NCBI GenBank assembly: GCA_009392095.1
Contig: VFHF01000149.1
Span: 1-16,714, forward strand
DNA: 16,714 nt
Reading direction: 5' to 3'
Source of the DNA: SAR202 cluster bacterium
GTDB lineage: Bacteria > Chloroflexota > Dehalococcoidia > Lucifugimonadales > UBA3495
Position 1 is the stretch's first letter. Every line of letters begins with the position of its first letter. Made by a program: the position numbers and the translations under genes. Positions 6,683-14,068 of this stretch are shown here, in pieces. The notes under the pieces were generated by a model. That model saw only the letters and a list, made by a program, of their open reading frames with translations. It searched no databases and was not told where the DNA came from.

Positions 6683-7630
6683 ATGGTAGCTTTAGGGTCA
6701 GGAGCTTTCACTTACGAGGTAGAAGAAGGTTGGGGAATCCTCCCCGACGGTTGGTCGTTCAAAGAATGCGCAGCAGTTGGAGTGGACTCCCAAGACAACG
6801 TTTACGTTTTCAATCGGGGCGAGCACCCGATGATCGTCTTTGACAAGGACGGCAATCTCCTCCGTTCTTGGGGCGAGGGAACCTACCCACGGGCCCACGG
6901 CATCACCATGGGGCCGGACGACAGCATCTATCTGACCGACGACGGCGACCACACGGTGCGCAAGTGCAATCTGGACGGTAGCGTCATCTTCACCTTGGGC
7001 ATCGCCGGCAAGCCGGCGCCATTCATGGGCGGCGACCCCTTCAACCGCTGCACCCATGTAGCCCTAGACCCTCAGACAGCCGAATTCTACGTATCGGACG
7101 GCTACGGCAACGCCAGAGTCCATAAATACTCGCCGGACGGCAAGCTGCTGTTCTCCTGGGGCGAGTCGGGCACCGGACCGGGCCAGTTTAACATCGCCCA
7201 CAACGTATGCACCGACAAAGACGGCTGGGTCTACGTGGCTGACCGGGAGAACCAACGGATACAGGTCTTCGACAAAAACGGCAAGTTCGAGACCCAGTGG
7301 AAGGACATGGCCCGGCCTTGTGGCTTGTTTATCGACACCAGCGGAGACCAGCGGGTCTACGTTGGCGAGTTGAGCGCGGCCATCGTCCCCAACGAAAAAG
7401 CCTCCGGCCTAGGCCCGCGAATCGGTATCATGGACACCAAGGGCAACTACCTAGCCAAGCTGGGCGACGTCCCGGAAGGCGAGGAACCGGGCACCTTCAT
7501 CGCCCCACACGGTGTGTGCATCAACTCCAAGGGCGACATCTTCGTCGGCGAGGTCTCGTGGACCCACACCGGTAGTAGGCTCAACCCGCCCCGCGAGGTA
7601 CGCTCCCTGCAGAAGCTGACCAAGAAGTAG
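6683..7630 (+). CDS. Peptidyl-alpha-hydroxyglycine alpha-amidating lyase-like NHL-repeat protein
   Basis: A six-bladed NHL beta-propeller of 315 residues without a signal peptide or membrane segment. Segments track the lyase (PAL) half of animal peptidylglycine amidating monooxygenase: VFNRGEHP for HRGDHVW, AHGITM for PHGLSI, VSDGYGNARVHKYSPDGK for VSDGYCNSRIVQFSPSGK, GPGQFNIAHNV for RPGQFSVPHSL, VADRENQRIQVF for VADRENGRIQCF, and APHGVCINSKGDIFVGE for MPHDIVASEDGTVYIGD. The catalytic Arg533, Tyr654 and Arg706 correspond to R45, Y141 and R188. The zinc His585, His690 and His786 correspond to H72, H173 and H276. The disulfide Cys next to the Tyr is Gly here. PAL splits alpha-hydroxyglycine peptides into amide and glyoxylate. 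Without the copper monooxygenase partner, the bacterial substrate is unknown. The comparison is from memory. Confidence 0.88.
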   Translation: MVALGSGAFTYEVEEGWGILPDGWSFKECAAVGVDSQDNVYVFNRGEHPMIVFDKDGNLLRSWGEGTYPRAHGITMGPDDSIYLTDDGDHTVRKCNLDGSVIFTLGIAGKPAPFMGGDPFNRCTHVALDPQTAEFYVSDGYGNARVHKYSPDGKLLFSWGESGTGPGQFNIAHNVCTDKDGWVYVADRENQRIQVFDKNGKFETQWKDMARPCGLFIDTSGDQRVYVGELSAAIVPNEKASGLGPRIGIMDTKGNYLAKLGDVPEGEEPGTFIAPHGVCINSKGDIFVGEVSWTHTGSRLNPPREVRSLQKLTKK

Positions 7631-7710
7631 GAATTAGGCGGGCGGCCCTTCGACAATCTCAGGTAAGCGGATTGGTTCTCAAGAGGCCTTTATCATATCG
7701 CCCCGTTGTC

Positions 7711-7734
7711 CCTTCCCCGGCGCACCGGGAAAGG
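7711..7734. repeat. Small G+C-rich palindrome, possible dispersed intergenic repeat
   Basis: CCTTCCCCGG, loop CGCA, CCGGGAAAGG: a 10-bp stem with one mismatch, followed by CTCGGGTGGGG. On the other strand the flank reads CCCCACCCGAGCCTTTCCC, the look of the short palindromic repeats scattered between genes in many G+C-rich bacteria. It lies in the 159-base gap between the lyase and comB-like genes and could also act as a weak terminator for the lyase gene. A single copy in this window cannot prove that it is dispersed. Confidence 0.45.
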
Positions 7735-7789
7735 CTCGGGTGGGGCTTTCCTCTTCGCATCAGACATTCCACACGGAGCAAACACAAAC

Positions 7790-8479
7790 ATGGAAGTAAG
7801 ACTCGGCAGTTTGGTGCGTGACGCCCGGGAAGCCCAGGGAACAACAATTATCATTGACGTGTTCCGGGCCTTCACCACCGCGGCCATCGCCTTTGAACAC
7901 GGCGCCAAGGAGATTACTTTGGTGGCGGAGCCCGAAGAGGCTTTGGAACTTCACAGGCGGGGCATCGGCGATTTCCTCATGGGCGAGGTTGCAGGCACGC
8001 GCCCAGAGGGTTTCAATTTCGGAAATTCCCCCTATGAGATATCCCAGGTCGACCTAGCAGGCAAGACCTTGGTCCAGTCCACCAGGGCCGGCACGGTGGG
8101 CGTTGCGGCGGCCGTGAACGCCTCGGAGATCTACTTGGGGTCTTTCGTGGTGGCCCAGGCGACGGTGGCTGCCATCAAGGCTAATGGGGCTGACCTCGTC
8201 TCGATCATCGCCATGGGAGACCAGGGTGTGGACCGCTCCGACGAGGACGAGCACTGCGGCATCTATCTACGGAACATCATGGAAGACCGCGAACCCGACT
8301 TCGATGCCGTTAAGACGCTGATCATGGCCGGCGGGGCAACCCGGAAATTCTTTGACCCCGGCCAACCCCAGTTCCATCCCGAGGATGTGGCACTGGCGTT
8401 GGAAATCGACCGCTACGACTTTGCGATGAAAATCAGCCGCGAAGACGGCCTGCTAGTCGCCCGCAAGCACGGGGGCTAG
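7790..8479 (+). CDS. comB: 2-phosphosulfolactate phosphatase (ComB) family protein
   Basis: The 229 residues belong to the ComB family, whose methanogen member dephosphorylates 2-phosphosulfolactate on the way to coenzyme M. Family blocks are IIIDVFRAFTTAAIAFEHGA near the N-terminus, LMGEVAGTRPEGFNFGNSPYE, STRAGTVGVAAA, SFVVAQATVAAI, and DEDEHCGIYLRNIM toward the C-terminus. The start ATG at 7790 has GGAG 11 bases upstream, and the protein then begins right at the conserved MEVRLG. No other coenzyme M or sulfolactate genes are nearby, so the substrate in this organism is open. The last four bases (CTAG) are shared with the stop codon of the convergent oxidase gene. Confidence 0.88.
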   Translation: MEVRLGSLVRDAREAQGTTIIIDVFRAFTTAAIAFEHGAKEITLVAEPEEALELHRRGIGDFLMGEVAGTRPEGFNFGNSPYEISQVDLAGKTLVQSTRAGTVGVAAAVNASEIYLGSFVVAQATVAAIKANGADLVSIIAMGDQGVDRSDEDEHCGIYLRNIMEDREPDFDAVKTLIMAGGATRKFFDPGQPQFHPEDVALALEIDRYDFAMKISREDGLLVARKHGG

Positions 8480-9603
8480 ACCTTCTCTGGGAACCGGTCC
8501 AGCTTCAGGTGCTCGGCGCCGATAACGTCCACCGCTCCTTCGTCGATCATCTCAAACAGGGCATGGGCCATGCCGGTGCTCCAGAGGATGCCCTTGCGGC
8601 CCGCACCAGTGGAGACGTAGAGGTTTTCCCAGCCAGTCACTTTGTCCACGATAGGCAAGCCGTCGGCCGATAATGGACGCAGGCAAGCGGTCTGCTGCAA
8701 TAGTTCGGCGTCGGTCATGCCCGGAATCATCTTCAAGAAATCGGCCATGATGCTATCCCGGGCCGCAGAGTTGAGGCTATCGTCAAAGCCTGTTTCTTCT
8801 TCGGTCGTCCCAGCCCAGATGAGGCCGTCCGACTTGGTCGCCACATAGCTGTGGGCGTAATTCACGGCCATTTTCAGGGGGTCGTGCAAGGTCCGCAGCC
8901 TTAGGATCTGTCCTTTCAGCGGAGTGACCGGAATATCCACTCCACACCACTCCGATGCCAGTCCGGTCCACGGGCCCATGGCTAGTACGACGATTCCGGC
9001 ATCGATGGTTCCGCTCTCAAGTGTTACTCCGGTTACCCGGTCGCCGTCGCTGATCAGACCGATGGCCCGCCGCTGTAGCATCTCCACGCCGTAGCGTTCG
9101 GCGGCCCGCATGGCGGCAAGGATGAAACGGTATGGCTCCAGGGCGCCCGGGCTCCGCTGGTAAAGCGCGCCCGTAATCTCTCCGCTTACCTGGGGTTCCA
9201 ATCTCCTGGCTTCGGCGTTATTGACCCACTCGACAGTGAAACCACCAACGTCCTTCATCCAATCGATCTGGTCTTTCAAAACTTTGGTCTCTTCATTATT
9301 GAACGCCAAGTTTAGCCGGTCCCGCAACTCGAATCCCACGTCGATTCCCGTGGCTTCGTGGAGCTCTCGGGCCAGACTCCGGTGACGGACAAAGCACCAC
9401 AGGCTGAAATCTAGCAGCGGTTCAGGAAGCCCAATCCCGGTCAGGGGGTCCAATCCGCCGAAGGCAAACCCCGAGGCATGGCTACCCAGTGAGTCTGCTT
9501 CTAAAATCGTAACTTTGTAGCCACGGCGGCCCAGCAGATACCCGCTGAGGCATGCAACGATTCCTCCGCCGACGATCACCACATCGCGTGAACCAGTGGT
9601 CAA
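8476..9603 (-). CDS. FAD-dependent oxidoreductase, DAO (glycine/D-amino acid oxidase) family
   Basis: A soluble single-domain flavoenzyme of about 375 residues that would oxidise a C-N bond of an amino acid or related amine, with FAD reduced and then reoxidised by O2 or a carrier. The N-terminal Rossmann motif is VVIVGGGIVACLSGYLL, ending in Glu at ILEAD; the third Gly of GxGxxG is replaced by Ala-Cys. A substrate-domain block PVTPLKGQILRLRT and the C-terminal FAD block RPLSADGLPIVDKV and STGAGRKGILWSTGMAHAL are typical of ThiO-like DAO proteins. The substrate is not predictable. The start is uncertain: TTG at 9603 follows a purine-rich GAGAGAG, while GTG at 9639 would add 12 basic residues without a ribosome-binding site. 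It lies downstream of the MDMPI-like gene on the same strand. Confidence 0.87.
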   Translation of the reverse strand: MTTGSRDVVIVGGGIVACLSGYLLGRRGYKVTILEADSLGSHASGFAFGGLDPLTGIGLPEPLLDFSLWCFVRHRSLARELHEATGIDVGFELRDRLNLAFNNEETKVLKDQIDWMKDVGGFTVEWVNNAEARRLEPQVSGEITGALYQRSPGALEPYRFILAAMRAAERYGVEMLQRRAIGLISDGDRVTGVTLESGTIDAGIVVLAMGPWTGLASEWCGVDIPVTPLKGQILRLRTLHDPLKMAVNYAHSYVATKSDGLIWAGTTEEETGFDDSLNSAARDSIMADFLKMIPGMTDAELLQQTACLRPLSADGLPIVDKVTGWENLYVSTGAGRKGILWSTGMAHALFEMIDEGAVDVIGAEHLKLDRFPEKV

Positions 9604-9692
9604 TTTATTTCTCTCTCTTTTTCCGAGGGCTTTTAGCACGACCCAAGAAGGTTATGTCAGTCACCGAATTTATTACAGGCGCAGACGCCAGG

Positions 9693-10529
9693 TTACAGAC
9701 CTTTAAACCAGACTTCAAATTGGTCCAGGTGAGCAACGTCGCCGTTGATGCTCAACCTGCCTAGGTGGATTCCATCGGCGGCGGTCAGCCTTCCGTAGGT
9801 GAACAGCAGAAACTGCTCCCCGGTGGCAGACAAAGAAAAGTCTGCTTCGGTAACTTCTCCAGAAATCATATCGAATCCATCTCCGGTCACGGTCAGACGA
9901 TAATTCTGGGAGTCCACATTGAAGCCGTAAACCACCGGCTTGGGCAGTTTGGCCGAGGAACGAAAGCACATTCCTAGCCACCTGGGAGTCATGTCCAACA
10001 AAATGGGGACGGAATCGGGGTAGAGGCTGGGGATGGTCTCGGTAGCCGAGCGTATGTCCCAGTCGTGGATAGCCAACTCTTGGATGCGCAGTTCCACGTA
10101 CGCCGCCCCCGTCATGGCGCCCCGGCGGACGTGCCAGGCTAAAGTGTCCCATGAGACTTCACCAAACCGGTCGAACTCGTGGTGGAGCTTCTCGTAGCTG
10201 GCGTCAAAGGACTCCAAGAAGTGGCCCGCCAATTCGTTGCTCCGGTCGATGTCACGCTGGGCGTTGGTGGCGGATAGCTCCGACGCCTGCGGGGGAACGA
10301 ACCCGGCGGGCGGGTCGAAGTCGCCGCCCCGTCCCCGTTCCATGCTCTCGGCCTGCCGTTCCGCACCGCCGATCAGGTGGCTGACTACGTCCTGCACCTG
10401 CCATTCGGCGCAGGCGCTGGGCAATTCCCATTGCTCCGGAGTCAGTCCGCCCAGATGCTCCCGGATATTTGCGGCCAACCGCTTGGCCACCGCCACCCGG
10501 TGTTCAATCTCAGTCACTTCACCCGCCAT
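9693..10529 (-). CDS. Maleylpyruvate isomerase-family (MDMPI/DinB-fold) metalloenzyme with SCP2-like C-terminus
   Basis: 278 residues. The N-terminal four-helix DinB/MDMPI domain (about 10-165) carries the probable zinc triad H51 (VSHLIGGAE), E151 and H155 (QELAIHDWDIR). WDTLAWHVRRGAMTGAAYVELRIQE precedes the E-x3-H motif. The C-terminal domain (about 190-275) resembles the SCP2-like lobe of this family (YRLTVTGDGFDM, EADFSLSATGEQFLLFTYGR). Characterised members include mycothiol-dependent maleylpyruvate isomerase in gentisate degradation, but most family members have other thiol or leaving-group chemistry, so the substrate is unknown. AGGAG eight bases before the ATG fixes the start. It is divergent from the LLM operon across 116 bases, consistent with shared control of one catabolic locus. 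Confidence 0.87.
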   Translation of the reverse strand: MAGEVTEIEHRVAVAKRLAANIREHLGGLTPEQWELPSACAEWQVQDVVSHLIGGAERQAESMERGRGGDFDPPAGFVPPQASELSATNAQRDIDRSNELAGHFLESFDASYEKLHHEFDRFGEVSWDTLAWHVRRGAMTGAAYVELRIQELAIHDWDIRSATETIPSLYPDSVPILLDMTPRWLGMCFRSSAKLPKPVVYGFNVDSQNYRLTVTGDGFDMISGEVTEADFSLSATGEQFLLFTYGRLTAADGIHLGRLSINGDVAHLDQFEVWFKGL

Positions 10530-10561
10530 TTCTTAAGCTCCTATGTCTATATTCCAGGCTG

Positions 10562-10591
10562 TTGGCATCGGCATCAGCGTTCTTGTACAAT
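10562..10591 (+). promoter_or_regulatory. Promoter of the monooxygenase-dehalogenase-lar operon
   Basis: TTGGCA (10562-10567), 18-base spacer, TACAAT (10586-10591). The start of transcription would be near 10598, about 48 bases before the ATG at 10646. An open frame reaching back to 10469 overlaps the opposing gene and this promoter and is not the start. Confidence 0.6.
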
Positions 10592-10645
10592 CTCAAGCAG
10601 CCCAGCCAGAGCATACTCAGAGCCGCCAACGAGGAAATATCAGCC

Positions 10646-11863
10646 ATGAAATTGTGCTTCTTTCACCTAATGCCCTACCAAGACCTGCCCGATAACTTCG
10701 AGAAAGATTATCACAGCGTTTGGGTAGACGCACCCAACTCCCTTTTTGCCCCCGAAAAGGCCGAGCACATGTACAACGATTTTTTGGATGAGCTTGAGTA
10801 CGCCGAAGCCATGGGATTCGATGCCATCTGCGTGAACGAGCACCACGGCAACGCCTACGGGATGATGCCCTCACCCAACCTGATGGCATCGGCGATGATC
10901 CGGGCAACTTCCAAGGCAGCGGTGGTGGTGCTAGGCAACAGCCTGGCCCTCTACAATCCGCCCATCAGGGTGGCCGAAGAAATGGCCATGCTGGACGTGA
11001 TGAGCGGCGGAAGGTTGATCGCCGGATTCCCTTTGGGAACGTCCATGGACACCATCTTCGGTTACGGCCAGGTGCCGGTCACGCTGCGGGAGAAATACCA
11101 AGAAGCCCATGACCTGGTGATGAAAGCCTGGAAAGAGCGCGAGCCATTCTCTTTCAACGGCAAATTTACCCAGCTACGCTACGTAAATATCTGGCCCCGG
11201 CCCTATCAACAGCCCCACCCGCCGATCTGGGTACCCGGCAGCGGCAGCCTGGAGACCTGGGACTGGACCATCAAGAACGACTACGTCTATTGCTACCTCA
11301 GCTATTCCGGCTACAAGGTGGGCAAGACTATTATGGACGGCTTCTGGGACGAAATGGAACGCCAGGGCAAGGAGTTCAATCCCTACCATGCCGGCTTCCT
11401 GCAGTTGGTCGCGGTATCCGAGACCGACGAGCAAGCCCAAGAATATAAAGATTCCATCGAGTATTTCTTCAAGAAGAGCCTTCATATCCCCGCCGGGTTT
11501 GCCAACCCACCTGGCTACCGGTCGGTTCGGACCAACGCATCGCAGGCCGGATCGGCAACCGCGGATTCCCGGACCAAGCAGCTCAGCGATTTCACCTGGA
11601 CGGACTATCTGGAGGCCGGCAATGTCATCGTTGGCAGCCCGGAGACAGTGGTCAAAGAATTGACCCACGCCGTCAAGGAACTACGCGTGGGCAACCTGAT
11701 GTTGCTGCTCCAGTTCGGCGACATGCCAAAAGAACTGGCCATGAAGAACACCACTCTCTTCGCCAACGAGGTCATGCCGCACGTCAAGGACATCTGGTCC
11801 GAGTACGAAACACGCTGGTGGCCAGAGAAGCTATCAAAAGCTCCTCAGGAAGCCGGACGGTAA
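10646..11863 (+). CDS. LLM-class (luciferase-like) flavin-dependent monooxygenase
   Basis: A 405-residue TIM-barrel enzyme of the bacterial luciferase superfamily, using FMNH2 or F420 to oxygenate or oxidise an organic substrate. Diagnostic blocks are LDELEYAEAMGFDAICVNEHHGN (the NEHH of the strand-2 motif), VVLGNSLALYNPPIRVAEEMAMLD, DVMSGGRLIAGFPLGT, and YQQPHPPIWVPGSGS. VGSPETVVKEL near the C-terminus is the usual late-barrel motif. GAGGAAAT with its GAGG 11 bases before the ATG supports the start. Cofactor choice (FMN or F420) cannot be settled by eye. It is the first gene of a run in which intergenic gaps are 13, 24 and 26 bases, then overlaps, so it probably shares a transcript with the dehalogenase. 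Confidence 0.92.
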   Translation: MKLCFFHLMPYQDLPDNFEKDYHSVWVDAPNSLFAPEKAEHMYNDFLDELEYAEAMGFDAICVNEHHGNAYGMMPSPNLMASAMIRATSKAAVVVLGNSLALYNPPIRVAEEMAMLDVMSGGRLIAGFPLGTSMDTIFGYGQVPVTLREKYQEAHDLVMKAWKEREPFSFNGKFTQLRYVNIWPRPYQQPHPPIWVPGSGSLETWDWTIKNDYVYCYLSYSGYKVGKTIMDGFWDEMERQGKEFNPYHAGFLQLVAVSETDEQAQEYKDSIEYFFKKSLHIPAGFANPPGYRSVRTNASQAGSATADSRTKQLSDFTWTDYLEAGNVIVGSPETVVKELTHAVKELRVGNLMLLLQFGDMPKELAMKNTTLFANEVMPHVKDIWSEYETRWWPEKLSKAPQEAGR

Positions 11864-11867
11864 AGGG
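11862..11867 (+). promoter_or_regulatory. Ribosome-binding site for the TTG-started dehalogenase
   Basis: AAAGGG overlaps the monooxygenase stop codon and lies 9 bases before the TTG at 11877, supporting TTG as initiator and translational coupling. Confidence 0.6.
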
Positions 11868-11876
11868 CGGCCTGAT

Positions 11877-12764
11877 TTGACTCAAGAAACGATCTCGACC
11901 CAAGACTCCCATCCCCGTAAGCGCATATTCACGGGCGGGATAGACATTTCCTACGTGGACACCGGCACTGGAGACCCCATCGTGTTCCTTCATGGGAACC
12001 CAACATCATCCTACCTGTGGCGCAATGTGATACCCCACCTGGAAACTTCTGGCCGCTGCTTGGCCCCCGACTTGATGGGCATGGGGGAATCTGGCGCCTC
12101 ACCCAACGGATCCTACCGGTTCACCGACCACAGCGCTCTGTTGGACCATTGGTTCGACGACATGGGCTTGACCAGCAACGTCACGCTGGTTGTGCACGAC
12201 TGGGGTTCAGCGCTTGGTTTCCACTGGGCCAAACGGAACCTGGGTCGAATCAAAGGCCTGGTCTACATGGAGGCCATTGTCCGGCCCGTGACCTGGGAAG
12301 ACTGGCCCGAGGCAGCTCGTCAGGTGTTCCAGGGGTTCCGATCACCGGCAGGCGAGGAAATGGTGCTGGAGAGGAACATATTCGTCGAGCGGGTGCTGCC
12401 GGGCAGCGTTCTCCGTGACCTGACCGAAGACGAGATGGAGGTCTACCGCTGTCCCTATCTTGAAGCCGGAGAGTCACGGCGGCCGACCCTGACCTGGCCC
12501 CGCGAGATCCCTATCGACGGCGAGCCCGCAGATGTGGTCCAGATCGTGTCTGAATACGCCGAATGGCTGGCCAGCAGCCAAGTTGCCAAGTTGTTCATCA
12601 ATGCCGATCCGGGCGCAATCCTCACCGGACCGCAGCGGGAGTTCTGCCGGTCGTGGCCCAACCAACAAGAGGTGACCGTCAAAGGGGTCCACTTCATCCA
12701 GGAGGACTCGCCCGCGGAGATCGGACGGGCGATCGCTGGGTGGTATGCGGGCCGAACCTCTTAG
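11877..12764 (+). CDS. dhaA: Haloalkane dehalogenase (HLD-II, DhaA-like)
   Basis: An alpha/beta hydrolase that replaces halogen by hydroxyl on haloalkanes through an aspartyl-ester intermediate. The 295 residues match DhaA in length. The whole catalytic pentad is present: halide-binding N41 in HGNPTSSYLWRN, nucleophile D108 and halide-binding W109 in VVHDWGSALGFHWAKRN, acid E132 in YMEAIVRP, and base H272 in GVHFIQEDSP. DhaA's are N41, D106, W107, E130 and H272. Cap-domain blocks LTEDEMEVYRCPYL and REIPIDGEPADVV also match. Asn plus Trp with the early Glu marks subfamily II. It starts with TTG 13 bases after the monooxygenase gene. The halogenated substrate is not predictable, and marine organohalogens are only a guess. 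Confidence 0.95.
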   Translation: MTQETISTQDSHPRKRIFTGGIDISYVDTGTGDPIVFLHGNPTSSYLWRNVIPHLETSGRCLAPDLMGMGESGASPNGSYRFTDHSALLDHWFDDMGLTSNVTLVVHDWGSALGFHWAKRNLGRIKGLVYMEAIVRPVTWEDWPEAARQVFQGFRSPAGEEMVLERNIFVERVLPGSVLRDLTEDEMEVYRCPYLEAGESRRPTLTWPREIPIDGEPADVVQIVSEYAEWLASSQVAKLFINADPGAILTGPQREFCRSWPNQQEVTVKGVHFIQEDSPAEIGRAIAGWYAGRTS

Positions 12765-12788
12765 AACCATGAGTAGAACGGAGTAAAC

Positions 12789-13574
12789 ATGCCGGAGACC
12801 TTGAATATTTACCTGCGGGGCGGTGATTTTGAAGCTGAAGTGCTTAAGGACGGCAGCGGTCCGCCTTTGCTGTACCTGCACGGGGCCATAGGCCAGAAGG
12901 GCTGGGCGCCGTTCTTGGACTCCCTGGCTCAGAAGTTCACGGTCTATGCCCCTTATCTGCCCGGTTACTCCAAGTCCAACGGTCTGGACAAGCTAGACGA
13001 CGTTGCCGACCTGACTCTTTACCAGTTCGAACTCATGGACGCTTTGGGTCTCGCCAAAGCGCATGTAGTGGGCCATTTCCTGGGCGGCATGATTGCCGCT
13101 GAGATGGCCGCCTACTCGCCGAGCTACGTCGACCGTCTGGTGCTAGCGGCGCCGGCGGGCACTTGGCGCGGCTCAGACCCAGTGGCCGACCTGTTGTCCA
13201 TGACCGCCAACGAGCTGCAGGACAACCTTTGGTCTGCCGCCTCCAGTTCCATGAGTCTTTCTCCCGCCGATTTCGAGGCTAATGCTCGGTTGAAGTCAGA
13301 GCTTGCCGCTGACCGGATGCAGGACCTGACCGCCGCCGGAAAGTTCCTCTGGCCTATCCCAGACCGGGGCTTGAAGCGCCGGGCCTACCGCATCAAGGCG
13401 CCGACGTTAGTCTTGTGGGGCGAGAACGACCGCATCATTCCCCCAGTCTACGCCGAGGATTTTTCCGGACTGGTGGCCGGCGCTCAGGTATCGATCATAC
13501 CCAACGCAGGGCATCTGTTGATGATTGAACGCGCCGAAGTATTTGCCAGCTCAGTGGCCGATTTCCTGAGTTAA
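12789..13574 (+). CDS. Alpha/beta hydrolase with Phe in place of the nucleophile Ser
   Basis: A 261-residue alpha/beta-hydrolase fold protein. The oxyanion-loop motif LHGAIGQKGW is at about 30-39 and the APYLPGYSKS strand at 54-63. The nucleophile elbow reads VVGHFLGGMIAAE, with F97 (codon TTC, 13077-13079) where the family has Ser. Acid D214 (LWGENDRIIPP) and base H242 (NAGHLLMIE) are intact. Without F97 this would be called a C-C hydrolase or esterase like those of aromatic-ring cleavage pathways. With it, classical serine catalysis is not possible. The protein may be inactive, a non-hydrolytic lyase or binding member of the fold, or the base may be a sequencing error (TCC Ser is one transition away). 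GGAG five bases before the ATG sets the start. It follows the dehalogenase by 24 bases. Confidence 0.9.
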   Translation: MPETLNIYLRGGDFEAEVLKDGSGPPLLYLHGAIGQKGWAPFLDSLAQKFTVYAPYLPGYSKSNGLDKLDDVADLTLYQFELMDALGLAKAHVVGHFLGGMIAAEMAAYSPSYVDRLVLAAPAGTWRGSDPVADLLSMTANELQDNLWSAASSSMSLSPADFEANARLKSELAADRMQDLTAAGKFLWPIPDRGLKRRAYRIKAPTLVLWGENDRIIPPVYAEDFSGLVAGAQVSIIPNAGHLLMIERAEVFASSVADFLS

Positions 13575-13600
13575 GCCTGAGCTACCTGGTCAAATGATCA

Positions 13601-14068
13601 ATGATGTATCCTCTTTCTGAATTCTCATTGGCGGATACGACAAGGTGCGGCGCAGAGCTGCGGAAGATGGGCGAGAACGCTTCTAGCATGGAGCAAGTTG
13701 CCGATAGGATCGTTCGCTCTCTCTATGACCACATCGTCGAAGAGGACACTGGAGCACGGTGCCTAAGTCTGGTCCGGCTATTCAAGACTCATCCTTACGA
13801 AGACTTGGACCCGGAACTGAAACGGTTCGCCGTGGATGCCTTGGGTCACGAGCCTGAAGTCGCTTCCACCAAATGCCTTAGGTTGTTGGCGACCGCCGGC
13901 GTGAAGGACGAGTGGAGATCCAGGCTGCTTTCGAAACACCACAAGACTATCCCGCTACCAATCGGAGGTGCGAATGGCTCTCCAATCACAAAAACATTTA
14001 TTGGCCCTGGAACAGATCCTTCAGGAGATGGGCTCGGTGGCCGTGGCTTTCTCCGGGGGTGTCGATAG
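13601..14068 (+). CDS. Truncated sensor-like protein of unknown function, C-terminus replaced by larE-overlapping sequence
   Basis: 155 codons. Residues 1 to about 120 (SMEQVADRIVRSLYD, LVRLFKTHPYEDLDPELKRFA, KCLRLLATAG, HHKTIPLP) belong to a family I remember as an N-terminal input module of PAS/GAF-type signalling proteins in cyanobacteria and relatives; that identification is from memory. In that family IPLP is followed by about 80-100 more residues, part of which can be read in the decayed copy at 16097-16714. Here homology stops at about 13960, and the remaining codons simply read larE's ribosome-binding site and first 95 bases in another frame. The protein is therefore a truncated remnant. 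There is no Shine-Dalgarno before the ATG-ATG start. It sits 26 bases after the hydrolase gene. Confidence 0.65.
   Translation: MMYPLSEFSLADTTRCGAELRKMGENASSMEQVADRIVRSLYDHIVEEDTGARCLSLVRLFKTHPYEDLDPELKRFAVDALGHEPEVASTKCLRLLATAGVKDEWRSRLLSKHHKTIPLPIGGANGSPITKTFIGPGTDPSGDGLGGRGFLRGCR
13964..13968 (+). promoter_or_regulatory. Ribosome-binding site of larE
   Basis: GGAGG five bases before the ATG at 13974. An in-frame GTG at 13968 overlaps this site, so the ATG is the start. Confidence 0.85.

Noticed and set aside
10469..10645. N-terminal extension of the monooxygenase by 59 codons
   Set aside because: It overlaps the opposing MDMPI-like gene and the operon promoter; GAGG before the ATG at 10646 marks the start.
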